A stretch of DNA of 64,000 nucleotides from positions 50,592,964-50,656,963 of the forward strand of contig NC_080044.1 of the NCBI RefSeq assembly GCF_012489685.1, read 5' to 3'. This document shows positions 35,008 through 47,821 of the stretch, piece after piece; the stretch's first letter is position 1, and each line of letters begins with the position of its first letter. Origin of the DNA: Lotus japonicus. Taxonomy: Eukaryota > Streptophyta > Magnoliopsida > Fabales > Fabaceae. Position numbers and translations under genes: made by a program. The notes under the pieces were generated by a model that searched no databases, had not been told where the DNA came from, and saw only the letters and a program-made list of their open reading frames with translations.

Positions 35008-35595
35008 CCTTTTTTATCTCCATGATGGAGTAACAATCATCACCATCAATGTTGTGCCGAAATATCTGCTTCCATCTCCTATGAGATTGATGGTGTCGAC
35101 GCTGACAATGCCGACATGGGAGATGCCAATAAATTTGACGACGCAATATGTGTTGATTTGAAGAACTATCATGTGAGGAGTTGAGCTCTCAAGCTTTTGT
35201 GAAGTGGATCATGTTGAAGAGCAAGATTTTAAGAAAGGGCGGTATTCTTGTAGAGTGGAAAAGTAGTCCAGATTCGAAGGAGTTCATCTCTGTAAGGATC
35301 AAAGGTTGATGTGACTTGGGAGATGCAAAGAGGCTAAGAGGAAATTAAGGCACGAGATAATCTAATGTTTCCTTTTGAGTATGGACTTATAGCCCAAGTA
35401 CAACATAATACTATTATAACCTTCTCTCCTTATTATATTTATTTTTAAACTGACTACCAGTTGACTCGTTAACAATCAGGCATGTCCGTTTCAAATATGA
35501 AACCAATTTTTTCAAAACTCGAACCGATCCAATCCATGTTTATAAGGTCGGTTGGGGTCCAAAGATCATCATAACTCGACCAAGTCCAACACGTG
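35008..35595. other. Unassigned DNA between element A and solo LTR E
   Basis: Fragments such as ILVEWKSS and TWE in different frames hint at a decayed gypsy chromodomain end, but this is too weak to call. No ORF of note. ACGTG at 35591-35595 is the target copy of solo LTR E. Confidence 0.3.
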
Positions 35596-36896
35596 TGTAA
35601 GATCAAGATTTGGTCATGTGGTACAACTCTATGTTTTGATGATAACAAGTATTTATTTGTGGATGAACAATTATGGTACTCTAACGTTTGTCTTGAGTGT
35701 TTTGACAAACAGGTTCTGATTCTGATACCAGAAGATATATTCATCAGAAGATCTGAGGATCAGAAGTTCTGAAGATCAAAAGATCTGAGGATCAGAAGAT
35801 CTGAGGATCAGAAGTTCTGAAGATCTGAAGATCAGAAGATCTGAGGATCAGAAGATCTGAAGACCAGAAGCTCTGAAGGTCCAGAAGCTCTGAAGGACCA
35901 GAGGCTCTGAAGGTCCAGAAGCTCTGAAGGTCTAGAAGCTCTGAAGGACCAGAGGCTCTGAAGGTCTAGAAGCTCTGAAGGTCCAGAAGCTCTGAAGGAC
36001 CAGAGGCTCTGAAGGTCCAGAAGCTCTGAAGGTCCAGAAGCAGAAGTTACGAAGGTCAGAGGATCCAAGCTTCCCTCTGACTTTGATCACCAAGCTTCAC
36101 AAGTTCCAACATGAAGCGTCGTCAGATCAGAAGTCAATGGTTAAAGGCAGATGTCTCTATCAAGTAGTACAAGAGCAGTGTAGTATTCTGACAAGCCTAC
36201 CTACCAAGGTTCAGCCACAGCAGGTTCTGGAAGTTCCAGAAATGCCCTCCAACGGTCACATTCTTTCAACAGAAATATCCTTTGCACCTTGGACTATTTA
36301 AGGCTGAAGAAAAGAAGAAAGATAAGAGAGAGAAACCAAGAGCTGCAATACAAGAAAAGATTCAAGCCTCCACTTTCTTCATCTGTTCTTATTTGGTTTA
36401 CACTTAGCTTATTCAGAAGCAAACCTTTGTAAACACCAACCTCAAACAGTTGTTTGTTTTTTCCTTAAGGGACCGGGTAGGTCAGTATCCTTAAGAAGAC
36501 TAAGATCTGTGTATCTTAGGGGTGATTCCTTAAGGGACCAGTTTGGTCAGTATCCTTGAGAAGACTAAGTGAGTGAATCTTAGTGTTTACTAGTTCATTG
36601 TATTGTTAGTCACTGAGCAGGTTGCTAGTGCAGTTGTAACAAACCTTGAATAGTGGATTGCCTTCATTCTAAGAAGGAAGAAATCACCTTAACGGGTGGA
36701 CTGGATTAGCTTGAGGGATTTATCAAGTGAACCAGGATAAAATACTTGTGTGCTCTTCTCTTCTCTCAATCTTTATCCGCTACACCTTCTATCTCAGAGA
36801 AACCGAAAAGATTTACTTTAAATCTTAAGGGGAAAGTTTTTATATTCAAAACTCTATTCAACCCCCCCCCCCTTCTAGTCGTTTTTCACACCTTCA
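35596..36896 (+). repeat. Solo LTR E (1301 bp), Maximus-like copia family
   Basis: It starts TGTAAGATCAAG and ends CACCTTCA, with the duplication ACGTG on both sides (35591-35595 and 36897-36901). It shares ends and body with E2, F and J. TATA-like TATTTAAGG lies near 36294. Confidence 0.92.
35738..36058 (+). repeat. Minisatellite inside solo LTR E
   Basis: About eight degenerate AGATCTGAGGATCAG units lead into about ten 17-bp units of the type AGGTCCAGAAGCTCTGA. The units form a higher-order pattern (aggtcc/aggacc alternation). E2 holds fewer copies. Because three 17-bp units make 51 bases, reading frames stay open and give a spurious repetitive ORF on the minus strand. Confidence 0.85.
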
Positions 36897-36901
36897 ACGT
36901 G

Positions 36902-37092
36902 CACACCCCTACTTGATTCTCTTTAAATAAAGTTTCAAGTTCGAAACTTATTATGGAGAAAACCTTGAACCCCAGAGTTGATATTCTTACCCCCAAACAC
37001 AAACTTTCACGAATGAGTTCAATTAAGTACAATAGTTAGGAGTATCAAGTCGTTTGGATGCACTATCATAGGTGTGAAAGGCAAGTATGAAT
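36902..37092. other. Short unassigned stretch between E and H
   Basis: No coding or transposon signal seen. AAAGA at 37093-37097 is the left target copy of H. Confidence 0.4.
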
Positions 37093-37097
37093 AAAGA

Positions 37098-37996
37098 TGA
37101 AATTCTGGCAAGTATAACTCGGATGTTCTACCAGATGTCTAAGACATCTTGTATAACAATAGGAACAACTCAGCAAATAATGCAACAAGATAACAGCTGA
37201 ACAACAAGTAAAAGACACAGGAAATTGTTAACCCAATTCGGTGCAATATCACCTACGTCTGGAGGGTTTTCACCCAAGAGAGATAATTCACTATTATAGA
37301 GAAATTGTACATAAAAGGTCTCACAAGAACTGCCCCAGTTCAACTACCTTTTCTACCTATCTCTACTCAAGGAATATTACTTAGGTCTACCCCTAAGTAT
37401 GAGAACCTCCTCTCACTCTCTCTCACAATCACTGCCACAGTGATTGAACTCAAGTATGAGTTACAAAGACAGATCTCAAGATCACACAGAAAGACACTCA
37501 CCCTTACCTCACAACTCTTGCATAAAGCTGCTAAGAGTACAAGTAGTATGAACTCGATGAAAACCCTAATACAATGATATGTTCTCTACAGCGAGACTAG
37601 GTCTTGAGTCTTCATATATAGTCTTTCAGGCCTTGTCTTCATTGGGCTTGAAAGAGCACACGGTCCATACACAAATCAGGGAGTTGTTAATTGAAAACAA
37701 CCGAATAACAAATCTGCTTCAGATCCTCGTAAATAAGCAGATTCCAACTTCCATAAATAGCTCCAAATCAAACCCCCTTGAACCGGGTTTGATTACACAT
37801 GGAATATCCCTTCACGGCGCACAGAAGCTTCCAGCAAAACCTAACTTGAAAACAAAGCTTCACAAATAACCAAATAACCAACTAACAGCAGATACTTAGG
37901 AACAGGTGTCATAGTGAAGTTGTTACAACATCGGGTCCGACAATTTCGCACACACATACTTAGCTGAAATGCAGACAACCAAACAAAGGAACAACA
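37098..37996 (-). repeat. 3' LTR of element H
   Basis: 899 bp. It has about 40 extra bases near 37120-37160 relative to the 5' LTR. A TATATATGA-like TATA box lies near 37609 on the minus strand. Confidence 0.9.
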
Positions 37997-38457
37997 ATCT
38001 CCCCCTTAGTCAAATTTTGGCTAATATACTACACTACCATAAAGACTCTTCAGAAACACTTGTAGCTTGAAATACCAGAGAAGAGTAACTCAGACCATAC
38101 CAAGGTAGCTTAAAACATTCTTCAACAACAAAGTTACTATAAGCAGCTATGAATACCCAGATTCAGTATCAAAGACTAGAAACAAACAGAGTACAGCACA
38201 CAGCAGAAGATCACATCACATCAACATCATCAAGAACTACTGCTACAATTATTGCATACATCCATTACTCCCCCTATTAGCACAATTTGGCAAAAGCTCA
38301 AAGAAGAAAAGTCATTCTATTATAGAAATGTCATTCTATTGTTGAGAGAATCCAAGAGCAGTATTCAGAAGCTTATTACAGACCAGGAGCAAATGTAGTA
38401 GGTATAGAGCCACACAAGGCTGTAGCAAATACATCCAAAAGAAGAAAAAAAAATTAA
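37997..38457 (-). other. 3' untranslated region of element H with polypurine tracts
   Basis: On the minus strand, AAGGGGGAGAT abuts the LTR (37997-38009) and a second GGGGGAG tract lies near 38272. Confidence 0.7.
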
Positions 38458-40524
38458 CTAAAGAGAGGTGCTACGAAGGCTAGAACTGGTGGATCCAGTT
38501 ACATCTTCCTTCTCTTCTACAGTAGACTCCTCATTTTCCCTATCAGACTCATCATCATCCTCTCCAGCAGTTTCATACTGAGCCTCTTCTTCCTCAACAT
38601 CAGCATTGTCATCCTCAACATTCTCAGTAGACTCTTCAATATTACCTTCCTCAGCAGCAGCAGGAACCTGTGTCATGGCTTTGATGAGCTTGTCCACATT
38701 CCGCTTCCTAATCTAGCAAGCCTGAATAGTGGCATCCAAGGATTTGGAGACAACCCTCAATTCAGCCAAAATATCATCTTTGCTTGCACCAGCTGCCTGA
38801 GTACCACTGGTACTGGCAGAACCCTTTGCTGCAGATAGCACACTGTTTGGAACACGTGTCCCAGCAAACAAGCGATAATCAAACTTGAAAGGCATAGGTC
38901 TCTTACCTTGTGGTTCATCAGCCCTCACAACATCAGGATATTGTTTGACAATTAGTTCAGACAATAGGCATGGAAATATAATTGGCAGTCTCACAGCATA
39001 AGAGCCTGCATGCTTCAGAGTCTGATCAAAAACCAGTTTGCCAAAATCAAACTCACCACCAATGCCAATCAGATAGAGAATTCTTGCAAGGGGAGGAGTT
39101 ACACCAGATAGGTGATTGGTGGCCATCCAATTTGCACACCCAATCTTGAAAAGATTAGCATACTTGGTAGTTAACTTCCCAGAGGGAAGCAATCCTTTCT
39201 TTGACCACTTCTTGACTATCTTGCCAGTAAGGGTCTTAGCAACCCTATTTAAATCAGGTTCTTCATCAGTTCCAGCAACCGGACTTCTTCCCAAAAACTC
39301 ATTAACAACTTCAGGAGAGAAATTAACACACTTTCCTCTGACATAGACCTTCCTGAACTCGGGGCTACACTTGCCAGAATTTCATCTTCAGTAGGGATAT
39401 TCACAATGAATTCCCTAACCAATTGAGAGAAACATCTGCCAATGTCCTTGACCGTCTTCATCAAACCTGCATCAACCAACAGTTCCATGATCTCTTTGAG
39501 TTCCAAGGCATCTGCATGAAGTTCCCTTTTTATGGCTAACCTTCTTTGAACAACAAACTTCCAACTTTGAGCAGAACTGGCAAAGTGGAAGGATACATTG
39601 TCAATTGGTGCCTCAGGAACATTCAAAGGAATTCTCTTCCCCTTGATTCTTTTCTTGGCCGTAGTGGTGATGTCAGGAACATCTAGCTCAGAGTCAGTTT
39701 CAGCAACATGTTTCCTCTTCCTTCTAGTGGATGCAGCAATCTTCTCATCTTTCTTGTCCTTCTTTGTCTTCTTCTCAGGAACTGAGACCTGAGACCTGAG
39801 ATGCTTTTGGAGTCTTGGGAGTCTGAGGACCAGGAACCTTTTTCTTCTTTCCTTTCAAACCTGCAACATTCTTGCTTGTAGAAACTGTGGCCTTCTTACT
39901 AGCAGAGACAGTGAATTTCTTGTGCACTTCTTGATCATCAGAGTCTTCTTCTTCAGAGGAAACATACACTTGTTTCTTACCCTTCTTGGACAAGGGTTCA
40001 GGGGTCTTCTCATGGGGAATTTCAACAGAGGGAGTCTTCTAACTTGAAGATTCTTGAGTAGAACCATCAGTATCATCTTCCTTCTCAGCATCAGGATCAC
40101 TAGGCTTTGCCTCAGAGTTCGGTTCAGAATCGCGATCATCCTGTGATTCAACATTTGGCATGACATCCTGTGCAGTGGCAACATCTGCAAGAGTCTCTAA
40201 GACATTGTGGATAACTTGATCTGCTTCAGCATCGACGACATCGCTTTCTTGATTATCATCAACCGGTGGATCAGGAATGGAATCTTCTGAGATGTCCTGA
40301 ACACTTGAAGCTTTCCTTGTGCCTCGCTTGACAACATGCTTGATCCTCATACTCCTTGTCCTCTTGGCTGGTCCAGACGATTCTGGAGAGACAATTTTTG
40401 CAGAAGAACGAGTAACCCTAGAGGGAGTAGAAGATGCAGTCTTCAAACCAAGAAATTTGACTCCATGTGAGTTCTTGATAGGTTTGGGATCGGCAGCGAT
40501 CTTCTTTCCTGAATCTTGAGTCAT
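38458..40524 (-). pseudogene. env-like third ORF of element H
   Basis: The ATG at 40524 (MTQDSGKKIA) starts a frame of about 690 codons ending at 38458, broken by several stops and frameshifts (for example at 40039, near 39780, at about 39300 and at 38713). The layout repeats that of C: acidic and basic low-complexity N-terminal half, then a globular domain (SQLVREFIVN, KTLTGKIVKKWSKKGLL, YANLFKIG, DQTLKHAGSYAVRLP), then an acidic tail. Homology to the env-like family is clear from C and I. No membrane segment is seen. Confidence 0.7.
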
Positions 40525-40704
40525 GATTGAGAGCAACTTGACACACTTACAAAAATAACCGTTAGAGTGTAGAAAACACAAAGAGAGAGAATAAATCAAG
40601 TTTGTGGAAACAAGACAAATCAGTTATGTGTCTTCCTCAACTGCAGCAAGGGCGGTTAAATAGAGAAAATTATAGTCGTTGCCCTTGACATGTGTCAATA
40701 ACTG

Positions 40705-42427
40705 CTATAAGTTAGTTATTACACAAATCCCCAATTTTCCTCTTAACTCCTCAAACTTAGCCGCATCCAGCGCTTTTGTGAAAATATCCGCTAACTGCAT
40801 ATTTGTTTCCACATGCTCAAGAGTGATAATCTTTTCTTCCACCAAATCTCTGATAAAGTGATGACGAATGTCAATATGCTTAGTCCTGCTATGTTGAATT
40901 GGATTTTTTTGAAATGTTGATGGCACTCCGGTTGTCACAGTATAATGTCATGACATCTTGCTCGACATTTTATTCCTTCAGCATCTGCTTCATCCATAAT
41001 AGTTGAGTACACCCACTTCTAGCAACTATATACTCAGCCTCATCAGTAGATAAAGAGACACAATTCTGCTTTTTGCTGAACCAAGATATGGGATTATTTC
41101 CAAGAAAGAAGCATCCTCCTGAAGTACTTTTTATGTCATCTGCATTTCCTGCCCAATCTGCATCACAGTAGCCTATCAAATTGGAATTAGAGTTGTGACC
41201 ATAAAATATTCCGTAATCAGAAGTTCCATTAATGTACTTTATAATCCTCTTGTCTTGAATCATATGACTCTCTTTAGGTGCAGCTTGATATCTGGCACAC
41301 ACTCCAACAGAGAAAGCAATATCTGGTCTGCTAGCAGTGAGATAAAGAAGACTTCCAATCATACTTCTGTACAAGCTTTGATCAACATCAGTTCCACTTT
41401 CATCTTTAGTTAGCTTGATATGGGTTGCTGCAGGAGTTCTCTTATGAGTTGAACCTTCAAGTCCAAATTTCTTAACTAGTTCTTTAGCATACTTGCTCTA
41501 TGAGATGAACATGGAGTCTTCCATCTGTTTTACTTGCAATCCCAGGAAGTAATTTAATTCACCAACCAGACTCATTTCAAACTCAGATTTCATGTGGTGT
41601 ACAAAATGTTCTACCATGTGGTCTGTCATGCCTCCAAAGACAATGTCATCTACATATATCTGAGCTATCATGACTTTTCCACCATCACTTTTCACAAATA
41701 GAGTCTTGTCTATTCCTCCCTTGCTGTATCCCTTGCTTATCAGGAACTCAGTCAACCTTTCATACCAAGCCCTTAGCGCTTGCTTTAATCCATACAAAGC
41801 CTTTCTTAATTTGTAAACATGTTCTGGAAAGGTTGGATCTACAAAGCCCTTTGGTTGTTCTACATAGACCTCCTCGTTCAGGTATCCATTCAAGAAGACA
41901 CTCTTCACATCCATCTGGAACAGCTTGAATTTCAGAATGCATGCTAGTCCTAACAACAATCTGATTGATTCCAATCGAGCAACAGGAGCAAAGGTCTCAT
42001 CAAAATCAATTCCTTCAATCTGAGTATACCCTTGAGCAACTAGTCTGATCTTGTTTATTGTCACAGTACCATTTTCATCTGACTTATTTCTGAAAATTCA
42101 CTTGGTACCAATCACATTCACGCCTTCTAGTCTGGGAACAAGATTCCATACTTCACTCTGCTTAAATTGACTCAATTCTTCCTGCATGGCATTGATCCAG
42201 TACTCATCAGTTAGGGCCTCCTTGATGTTCTTTGGTTCAATCTTAGAGATGAAGCATGCATTTGCAATGATGTCTCTAGACCTAGTAATAACTCCTTCAT
42301 TTAGATTCCCAATTATGTTTTCTTTAGGATGTATCTTCTGAATTCTGATTGAGGGAACAACCTCCTTAGATGACTCTTGTTCTTTTTCTTCTTCAGGTTC
42401 TGTGTCAGACCGGATGTCACAGTCATT
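40705..42427 (-). pseudogene. Reverse transcriptase and RNase H of element H
   Basis: RT shows [34 protein letters not shown] and catalytic YVDDIVFGG. RNase H shows ASRPDIAFSVG, CDADWAGN and KSTSGGCFF, and ends DIFTKALDAA. A TGG-to-TGA change breaks TKWIF near 42097. Further stops lie near 41497 and 40969, and frames shift near 40940. Confidence 0.85.
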
Positions 42428-43516
42428 TTATCTCTCATCAACTATCTGAGGCGCATTATCATCTCCATCTGTGTTGACTTCATTTAGACTGCTTACCCTG
42501 TCATCCACAACCACATTTATGGATTCCATCATAGTTTTTGTGCGAGAATTGAACACCCTGTAAGCCTTGCTATTTATTGAGTAACCCAGAAATAACCCTT
42601 CATCACTCTTAGGATCAAGCTTCCTCCTCTGTTCTCTATCAGTTAAAATATAACACCTACTTCCAATGACATGAAAGTACTTAACAGTAGGTTTCTTCCC
42701 TTTCCACAACTCATATAGAGTAGAGTCAGTTCCTGAATGTATAGTTACCCTGTTGTGAATATAGCAAGCAGTGTTTATAGCCTCAGCCCAGAAGTGATAA
42801 GGAACTTTCTTAGCATGAATCATTACTCTAGCAGATTCTTGCAGTGTTCTATTCTTTCTTTCAACCACACCATTCTATTGCGGAGTAATAGGAGCAGAGA
42901 ACCCATGCTTGATTCTTTCAATTCCACAATATTCTGAAAATTTTCCATTCTTAAATTCCTTTCCATGGTCACTTCTGATTTTTACAATTCCATAGCCCTT
43001 TTCTCTCTGGAGTTGCTGACTTAGCTCTCTGTATACTTCAAAAGTGTCTGACTTTTCTGCAAGAAAGCTCACCCAAGTGAATCTTGAAAAATCATCAACA
43101 CATACAAACACATACCTTTTTCCACCAAAGCTTTCTTTTTGCATTGGTCCCATCAAGTCCATGTGTAGCAGTTCTAAGGATCTTGTTGTACCAATCTGAG
43201 TCAGTTTCTTGTGAGAAGTTTTAGTCTGCCTTCCAATTTGGCATTCTCCACACACTTTGTCTTCTTTTATCTTCAATCTGGGAATACCTCTGATGGCTTT
43301 CTTAGATATGACCTTCTTCATGCTTGTGGGATTTAGATGTCCTAATTTTTGATGCCACAGTTTTGCTTCATCTTCCTTTGATACTAAGCACACTGAAGAC
43401 ATATCCTTGTTCTCTGGAGACCACATATAGCAGTTGTCTTTGGATCTCACTCCAGTCATGACAACTTCCTCATTCTCATTAGTAACAGTGCAAACGAGCT
43501 TTGTTAAAAGAGACAT
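42428..43516 (-). pseudogene. Integrase of element H
   Basis: Zinc-binding LWHQKLGH and CGECQIGR are followed by the catalytic residues in MDLMGP, SDHGKEF and VVERKNRT, all present. A single TAG near 42872 replaces the second glutamine of PQQNG, consistent with C-to-T change. The domain continues to the FLGYSINSKAYRVFNSRT region and a stop at 42428. This is the best-preserved integrase in the window apart from that stop. Confidence 0.85.
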
Positions 43517-43519
43517 TCA

Positions 43520-44444
43520 GTTCCAAGTCACATAATTGACTTATGCTAATCAGGTTAGCAGTCAAGCCTTATACCAGCAAAACATTACTTAGATTCGGAG
43601 AGCCACTACTAACAATCTTTCCAGATCCCTTGATTCTTCCTTTAGCACTATCACCAAAAGTGACAAAGCTGGTTGAGTGAGGTTTGATATTATCTAGGTA
43701 CATCTTCACACCAGTCATGTGCCTGGAACATCCACTATAAAATTACCAATCCTCCTTAGAAGATGCTCTCAGAGAGGTGTAGGAAACAAGAGCTGTTACA
43801 ATGTTCTTAGGTTTCCACTCTCTTCTCTTTGGATTAGCAAAGGTGTGCATCTGAGTAGTTCTCCAATGTTGAGGTGTTCCATACAGCCTGTAACAGTAAG
43901 GTCTTATATGTCCATGCTTACCACAGTGGTGACTTTTCCAGGTTGTGTTCCTCATTATCTAGGTTGGAGGATAAGAGTAAGGAATCTGCCGGTACCCTTG
44001 TTGAGCAACATATTGGGACATTCGGCTTGACATCTTGAACTCGGTCTTCTTCTCTGCAGGAATGAACTTGTTACTGACCTTTTTATTTTCTTCAAGTGCG
44101 GGGTCTTCAGTATATCCTAATCCTGTCATATCCTTTGCAACCTTTCCTGTTTCTAAAATTAAGTCAAACACATCAGTTCCTTTATTCAACATACGAACAG
44201 ATTTTACCATACCTTCAATTTTTGACTTCAGCACAGTGACTTCTTCTTGAAGGCTGCTATTCAATATCAGCAAATTCTGCTTCTCAACTTCCAGATTCTT
44301 GACAACTCCTTCCAACTTCATTCCTTTTTCACAGGCATCCTTCAAGTTATTGAATAGAAGTTTGTAGGTTTCTGCAAGTTCCTTCTCAGATATTTCACCA
44401 TCACTTAATTCTGATCCAGAGTTGCACTTCACAGTAAGACCCAT
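43520..44444 (-). pseudogene. Gag-pol linker with coiled coil, second zinc knuckle and protease remnant of element H
   Basis: A coiled-coil stretch (44400-44150) is followed by a knuckle in which the first cysteine is replaced (HHCGKHGHIRPYC near 43925), then a protease remnant with SGCSRHMTG near 43728. Stops at 43956-43958 and 43740-43742 and a frameshift break it. It corresponds to 22650-23650 in element C. Confidence 0.7.
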
Positions 44445-44465
44445 GACCTAAGGTTCTTCTTCCTC

Positions 44466-45502
44466 TTATGTATCATCATCAGACCAAGTTGCCACCATTC
44501 CTTTACCCAGTTTCTTTAGATAAGTTGCACATTCTGCCTTGTTATGCCCATATCCTTCACATTCATGACACTGGACACATTTGCTTTTGTTGGATTTGTC
44601 TTCTTCCTTGTTTCTGCGAGCAAAGCCAGAATGTTTTGCGATGTCAGATCGCTTGTCTGGCACATTTGGTCTAGGTCTTCTTTCAAACCTCCTCATTACT
44701 TTGTTGAATTTTCTCCCAAGCATAGCTATTGCTTCAGACAGATTTTCATCAAACTCTTTCTCACTTGCATCACCATCTTCAGTATTTGATACAAAAGCTA
44801 TACTTTTGCTCTTCTTGTCTGACCTTTCATTCACAGACATCTCGAAGGTCTGTAATGAACCAATTAATTCATCTACTTTTATGCTGCCAATATCCTAAGC
44901 TTCCTCAATTGTTGTCACCTTCATATCGAATTTCTTGGGTAAAGATCTGAGAATTTTTCTGACAAGCTTTTCCTCAGACATTTGTTCTCCAAGTGCAAAT
45001 GAAGCATTTGCCATGTCGCGCACCCTCATGTGAAATTCTGACACAGTTTCATCGTCCTTCATCTTCAGATTCTCAAATTGAGTGGTGAGAAGTTGAAGTC
45101 TTGACACTCTGACTCTTGTGGTACCTTCATGAGCTACTCTGAGGATTTCCCAGGCATCCTTAGCCACAGTGCAGGTATTGATTAACCTGGACATGCTCTT
45201 GTCCACTCCGTTGAAGATGGCATTCAGTGCTTTTGAGTTTGCTAAGGCATCCTTAGCCACAGTGCAGGTATTGATTAACCTGAACATGCTATGGTCCATT
45301 CTTCTTCAGGCCTCAACTCAATGGTTGAAGTTCCCTCTTTGTCACTTTTCATAGGATGTTTCCACCCTTTGACAATGGATTTCCATGTCTTGCTGTCAAT
45401 GGATCTAAAAAATGCTACCATATGAGCTTTTCAATAGTCATAATTAGTACCATCCAAGATTGGTGGCCTATGAACAGATCCTCATTCCTTGTTGTTATCC
45501 AT
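44466..45502 (-). pseudogene. gag of element H
   Basis: The ATG at 45502 starts the gag (MDNNKE; PPILDGTNYDY). GAGG-to-TGAGG type stops appear soon after. From 45299 the frame shows an internal tandem duplication of the FRLINTCTVAKDA segment (about 80 bp, 45170-45298). It then matches element C and ends with the knuckle CHECEGYGHNKAEC near 44560. A stop lies near 44893 and a frame break near 44840. Confidence 0.82.
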
Positions 45503-45555
45503 AATACCAGAATTATCTCCCTAGATCTCACCCAAAAGTAGAACAAGGGGTTCCT

Positions 45556-45567
45556 GCTCTGATGCCA
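45556..45567 (-). other. Primer-binding site of element H
   Basis: Minus strand TGGCATCAGAGC, two bases inside the 5' LTR end. Confidence 0.8.
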
Positions 45568-45569
45568 AT

Positions 45570-46426
45570 TGAAATTCTGGCAAGTATAATATGAACAACT
45601 CCGCAAATAATGCAACAAGATAACAACTGAACAACAATTAAAAGACACAGGAAATTGTTAACCCAGTTCAGTGCAATATCACCTACGTCTGGAGGGTTTT
45701 CCCCCAAGAGAGATAATTCATTATTATAGAGAAATTGTACATAAAAGGTCTCACAAGAACTGCCCTAGTTCAACTACCTTTTCTACCTATCTCTACCCGT
45801 GGAATATTACTTAGGTCCCCCCCTAAGTATGAGAACCTTCTCTCACTCTCTCTCACAATCACTACCACAGTGATTGAACTCAAGTATGAGTTACAAAGGC
45901 AGATCTCAAGATCACACAGAAAGACACTCACCCTTAGCTCACAACTATTGCATAAAGCTGCTAAGAGGACAAGTAGTATGAACTCGATGAAAACCCTAAT
46001 TCAATGATATGTTCTCTACAGCGAGACTAGGTCTTGAGTCTTCATATATAGTCTTTCAGGCCTTGTCTTCATTGAGCTTGAAAGAGCACACAGTCCATAC
46101 ACAAATTAGGAAGTTGTTAATTGAAAATAATCGAGGAACAAATCTGCTTCAGGTCCTCGTAAATAAGCAGATTCCAACTTCCATAAATAGCTCCAAATCA
46201 AACCCCCTTGAACCGGGTTTGATTACACATGGAATATCCCTTGACGGCGCACAGAAGCTTCCAGCAAAACCTAACTTGAAAACAAAGCTTCACAGATAAC
46301 CAAATAACCAACTAACAGCAGATACTTAAGATCAGATGTCATAGGCAAGTTGTTACAACATCGGGTCCGACAAGTTAGCACACACATACTTAGCTAAAAT
46401 GCAGACAACCAAACAAAGGAAAAACA
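45570..46426 (-). repeat. 5' LTR of element H (857 bp)
   Basis: In plus orientation it starts TGAAATTCTGG and ends AAAAACA, followed by target copy AAAGA. Confidence 0.9.
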
Positions 46427-46431
46427 AAAGA

Positions 46432-47332
46432 CTTGACTTCCATCATAGCTTGTATACCTAATATTTTCCCTATTTTCACTAACTTCTTTGTTTTTGTACT
46501 TTGATGGTACTTTAAGTTGAGTTTGTATATAGACAACTTAGGTTTAGTATTGCGTTTGATAGTGGACTTATTGCATTTGTATTTCGTTAGTCATTTGGAT
46601 ACATAAGTCATAAAAAACTAACGGTTATGAGTTATTACAAATTAAGTTTTCAGTTTCGAGAATGTAAAAACATAGATATTTTATTTATTAGATTTTGGGA
46701 AAAATGTAAGTTTGATAGTACGAAACACTACTACTAATAATTGTCACAGTTGCACTTTTCAAATCCCACTTTGCAGTTAATATGACTTGACTTTTCATTG
46801 CTCCATTACCTCTCTCAAATTTCAATAGTATACTATAGGTTGTAATTTTTTTGGGGCATAAGGTTATAGCCTATATGGCTTTGCCATTAACAAGACGTTG
46901 TTCTGGGGGAATCCACTACGCTGATATCTTTTTTTATGGGGGCAGTAGGATTTTAATAGCTTCAAAGTTCATCAGTAATTGCTCCACCATGAAAGCACAA
47001 TCACGTTGTGAAGCTTTAACCCAATAGGTCAAACGAATTCTATGTAGATCCCACATAAAGCTGAAATAAAAAGGAACCTCATTAAATATCATCAAATCAT
47101 TCTGCAAATGATAGTACTAAACACTAATAACTAATATATGGTTAATTTAAGTAGTATATGCTTGATTCTAGGGGTTCACCTGAGTCGGGTCAAATTGCCA
47201 AACCCAATTCCGAACCAAGCTCAAAATGTTGGGTGGGATCGGAATTGGGTCTCATGTTGAAATATTTTGGATTTGGGAAACTCGACCCAAAATCGTTACA
47301 TGTAACACGTAGTGGATTGAGTCCCTCCCCAC
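46432..47332. other. Unassigned AT-rich DNA between H and J
   Basis: About 0.9 kb with no convincing ORF, repeat or motif, apart from a GGGTCGG/CCGAAC-flavoured stretch at 47175-47290. It is the longest stretch of the window without a retrotransposon assignment. Confidence 0.4.
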
Positions 47333-47821
47333 TGAAGGTATGAAAAACGATAGTAAGGGGGGGGGGTTTGAATAGCGTTTTCAACATAAACTTTCCCCTC
47401 TTAAGATTAAGACAAATCTCACGAACAAACAACACAAGGTGCAAAGATAAGAGATGAAGAGAAGCACACAAGTATTTTATCCTGGTTCACTTGATAAATC
47501 CCTCAAGCTAATCCATTCAACCCGTTAAAGTGATTTCTTCCTTCTTAGAATGAAGGCAATCCACTATTCAATGTTTGTTACAACTGCACTAGCAACCTGC
47601 TCAGTGACTAACAATACAATGAACTAGCAAACACTAAGATTCACTCTCTTAGTCTTCTCAAGGAGCTGACCAACCTTGGCCCCTTAAGGAAATCAAACTA
47701 ACTGTTTGAGGGTTTTGGGTTTACAATGAGTGCTTCTGAGAAAGCTAAGGTAAACACAGTAAGAACAATTGAAGAAAGATTGCTAAGAGAATATTGAATG
47801 GTTTCTTAAGCTTGTACAAAG

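Larger units (their letters stand above)
37098..46426 (-). mobile_element. Element H: SIRE-like Ty1/copia Sirevirus, complete but defective
   Basis: LTRs are at 45570-46426 (5') and 37098-37996 (3') with the duplication AAAGA (37093-37097 and 46427-46431). The primer-binding site and polypurine tract are in place on the minus strand. Gag, protease, integrase, RT, RNase H and env-like regions occur in order, all with stops or frameshifts. Protein motifs are close to those of C and I. Confidence 0.94.

Noticed and set aside
35150..35400. Gypsy chromodomain tail in unassigned DNA
   Set aside because: Only scattered matches (VEWKSS, TWE) in different frames; not enough to annotate.
35738..36058. 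Regularly spaced repeats resembling a CRISPR array
   Set aside because: Units are contiguous 17-bp tandem repeats without unique spacers, inside a plant LTR with a target duplication.
35832..36068. Minus-strand ORF with a repeating peptide
   Set aside because: It arises only because three 17-bp minisatellite units keep a frame open; no start context or conservation.
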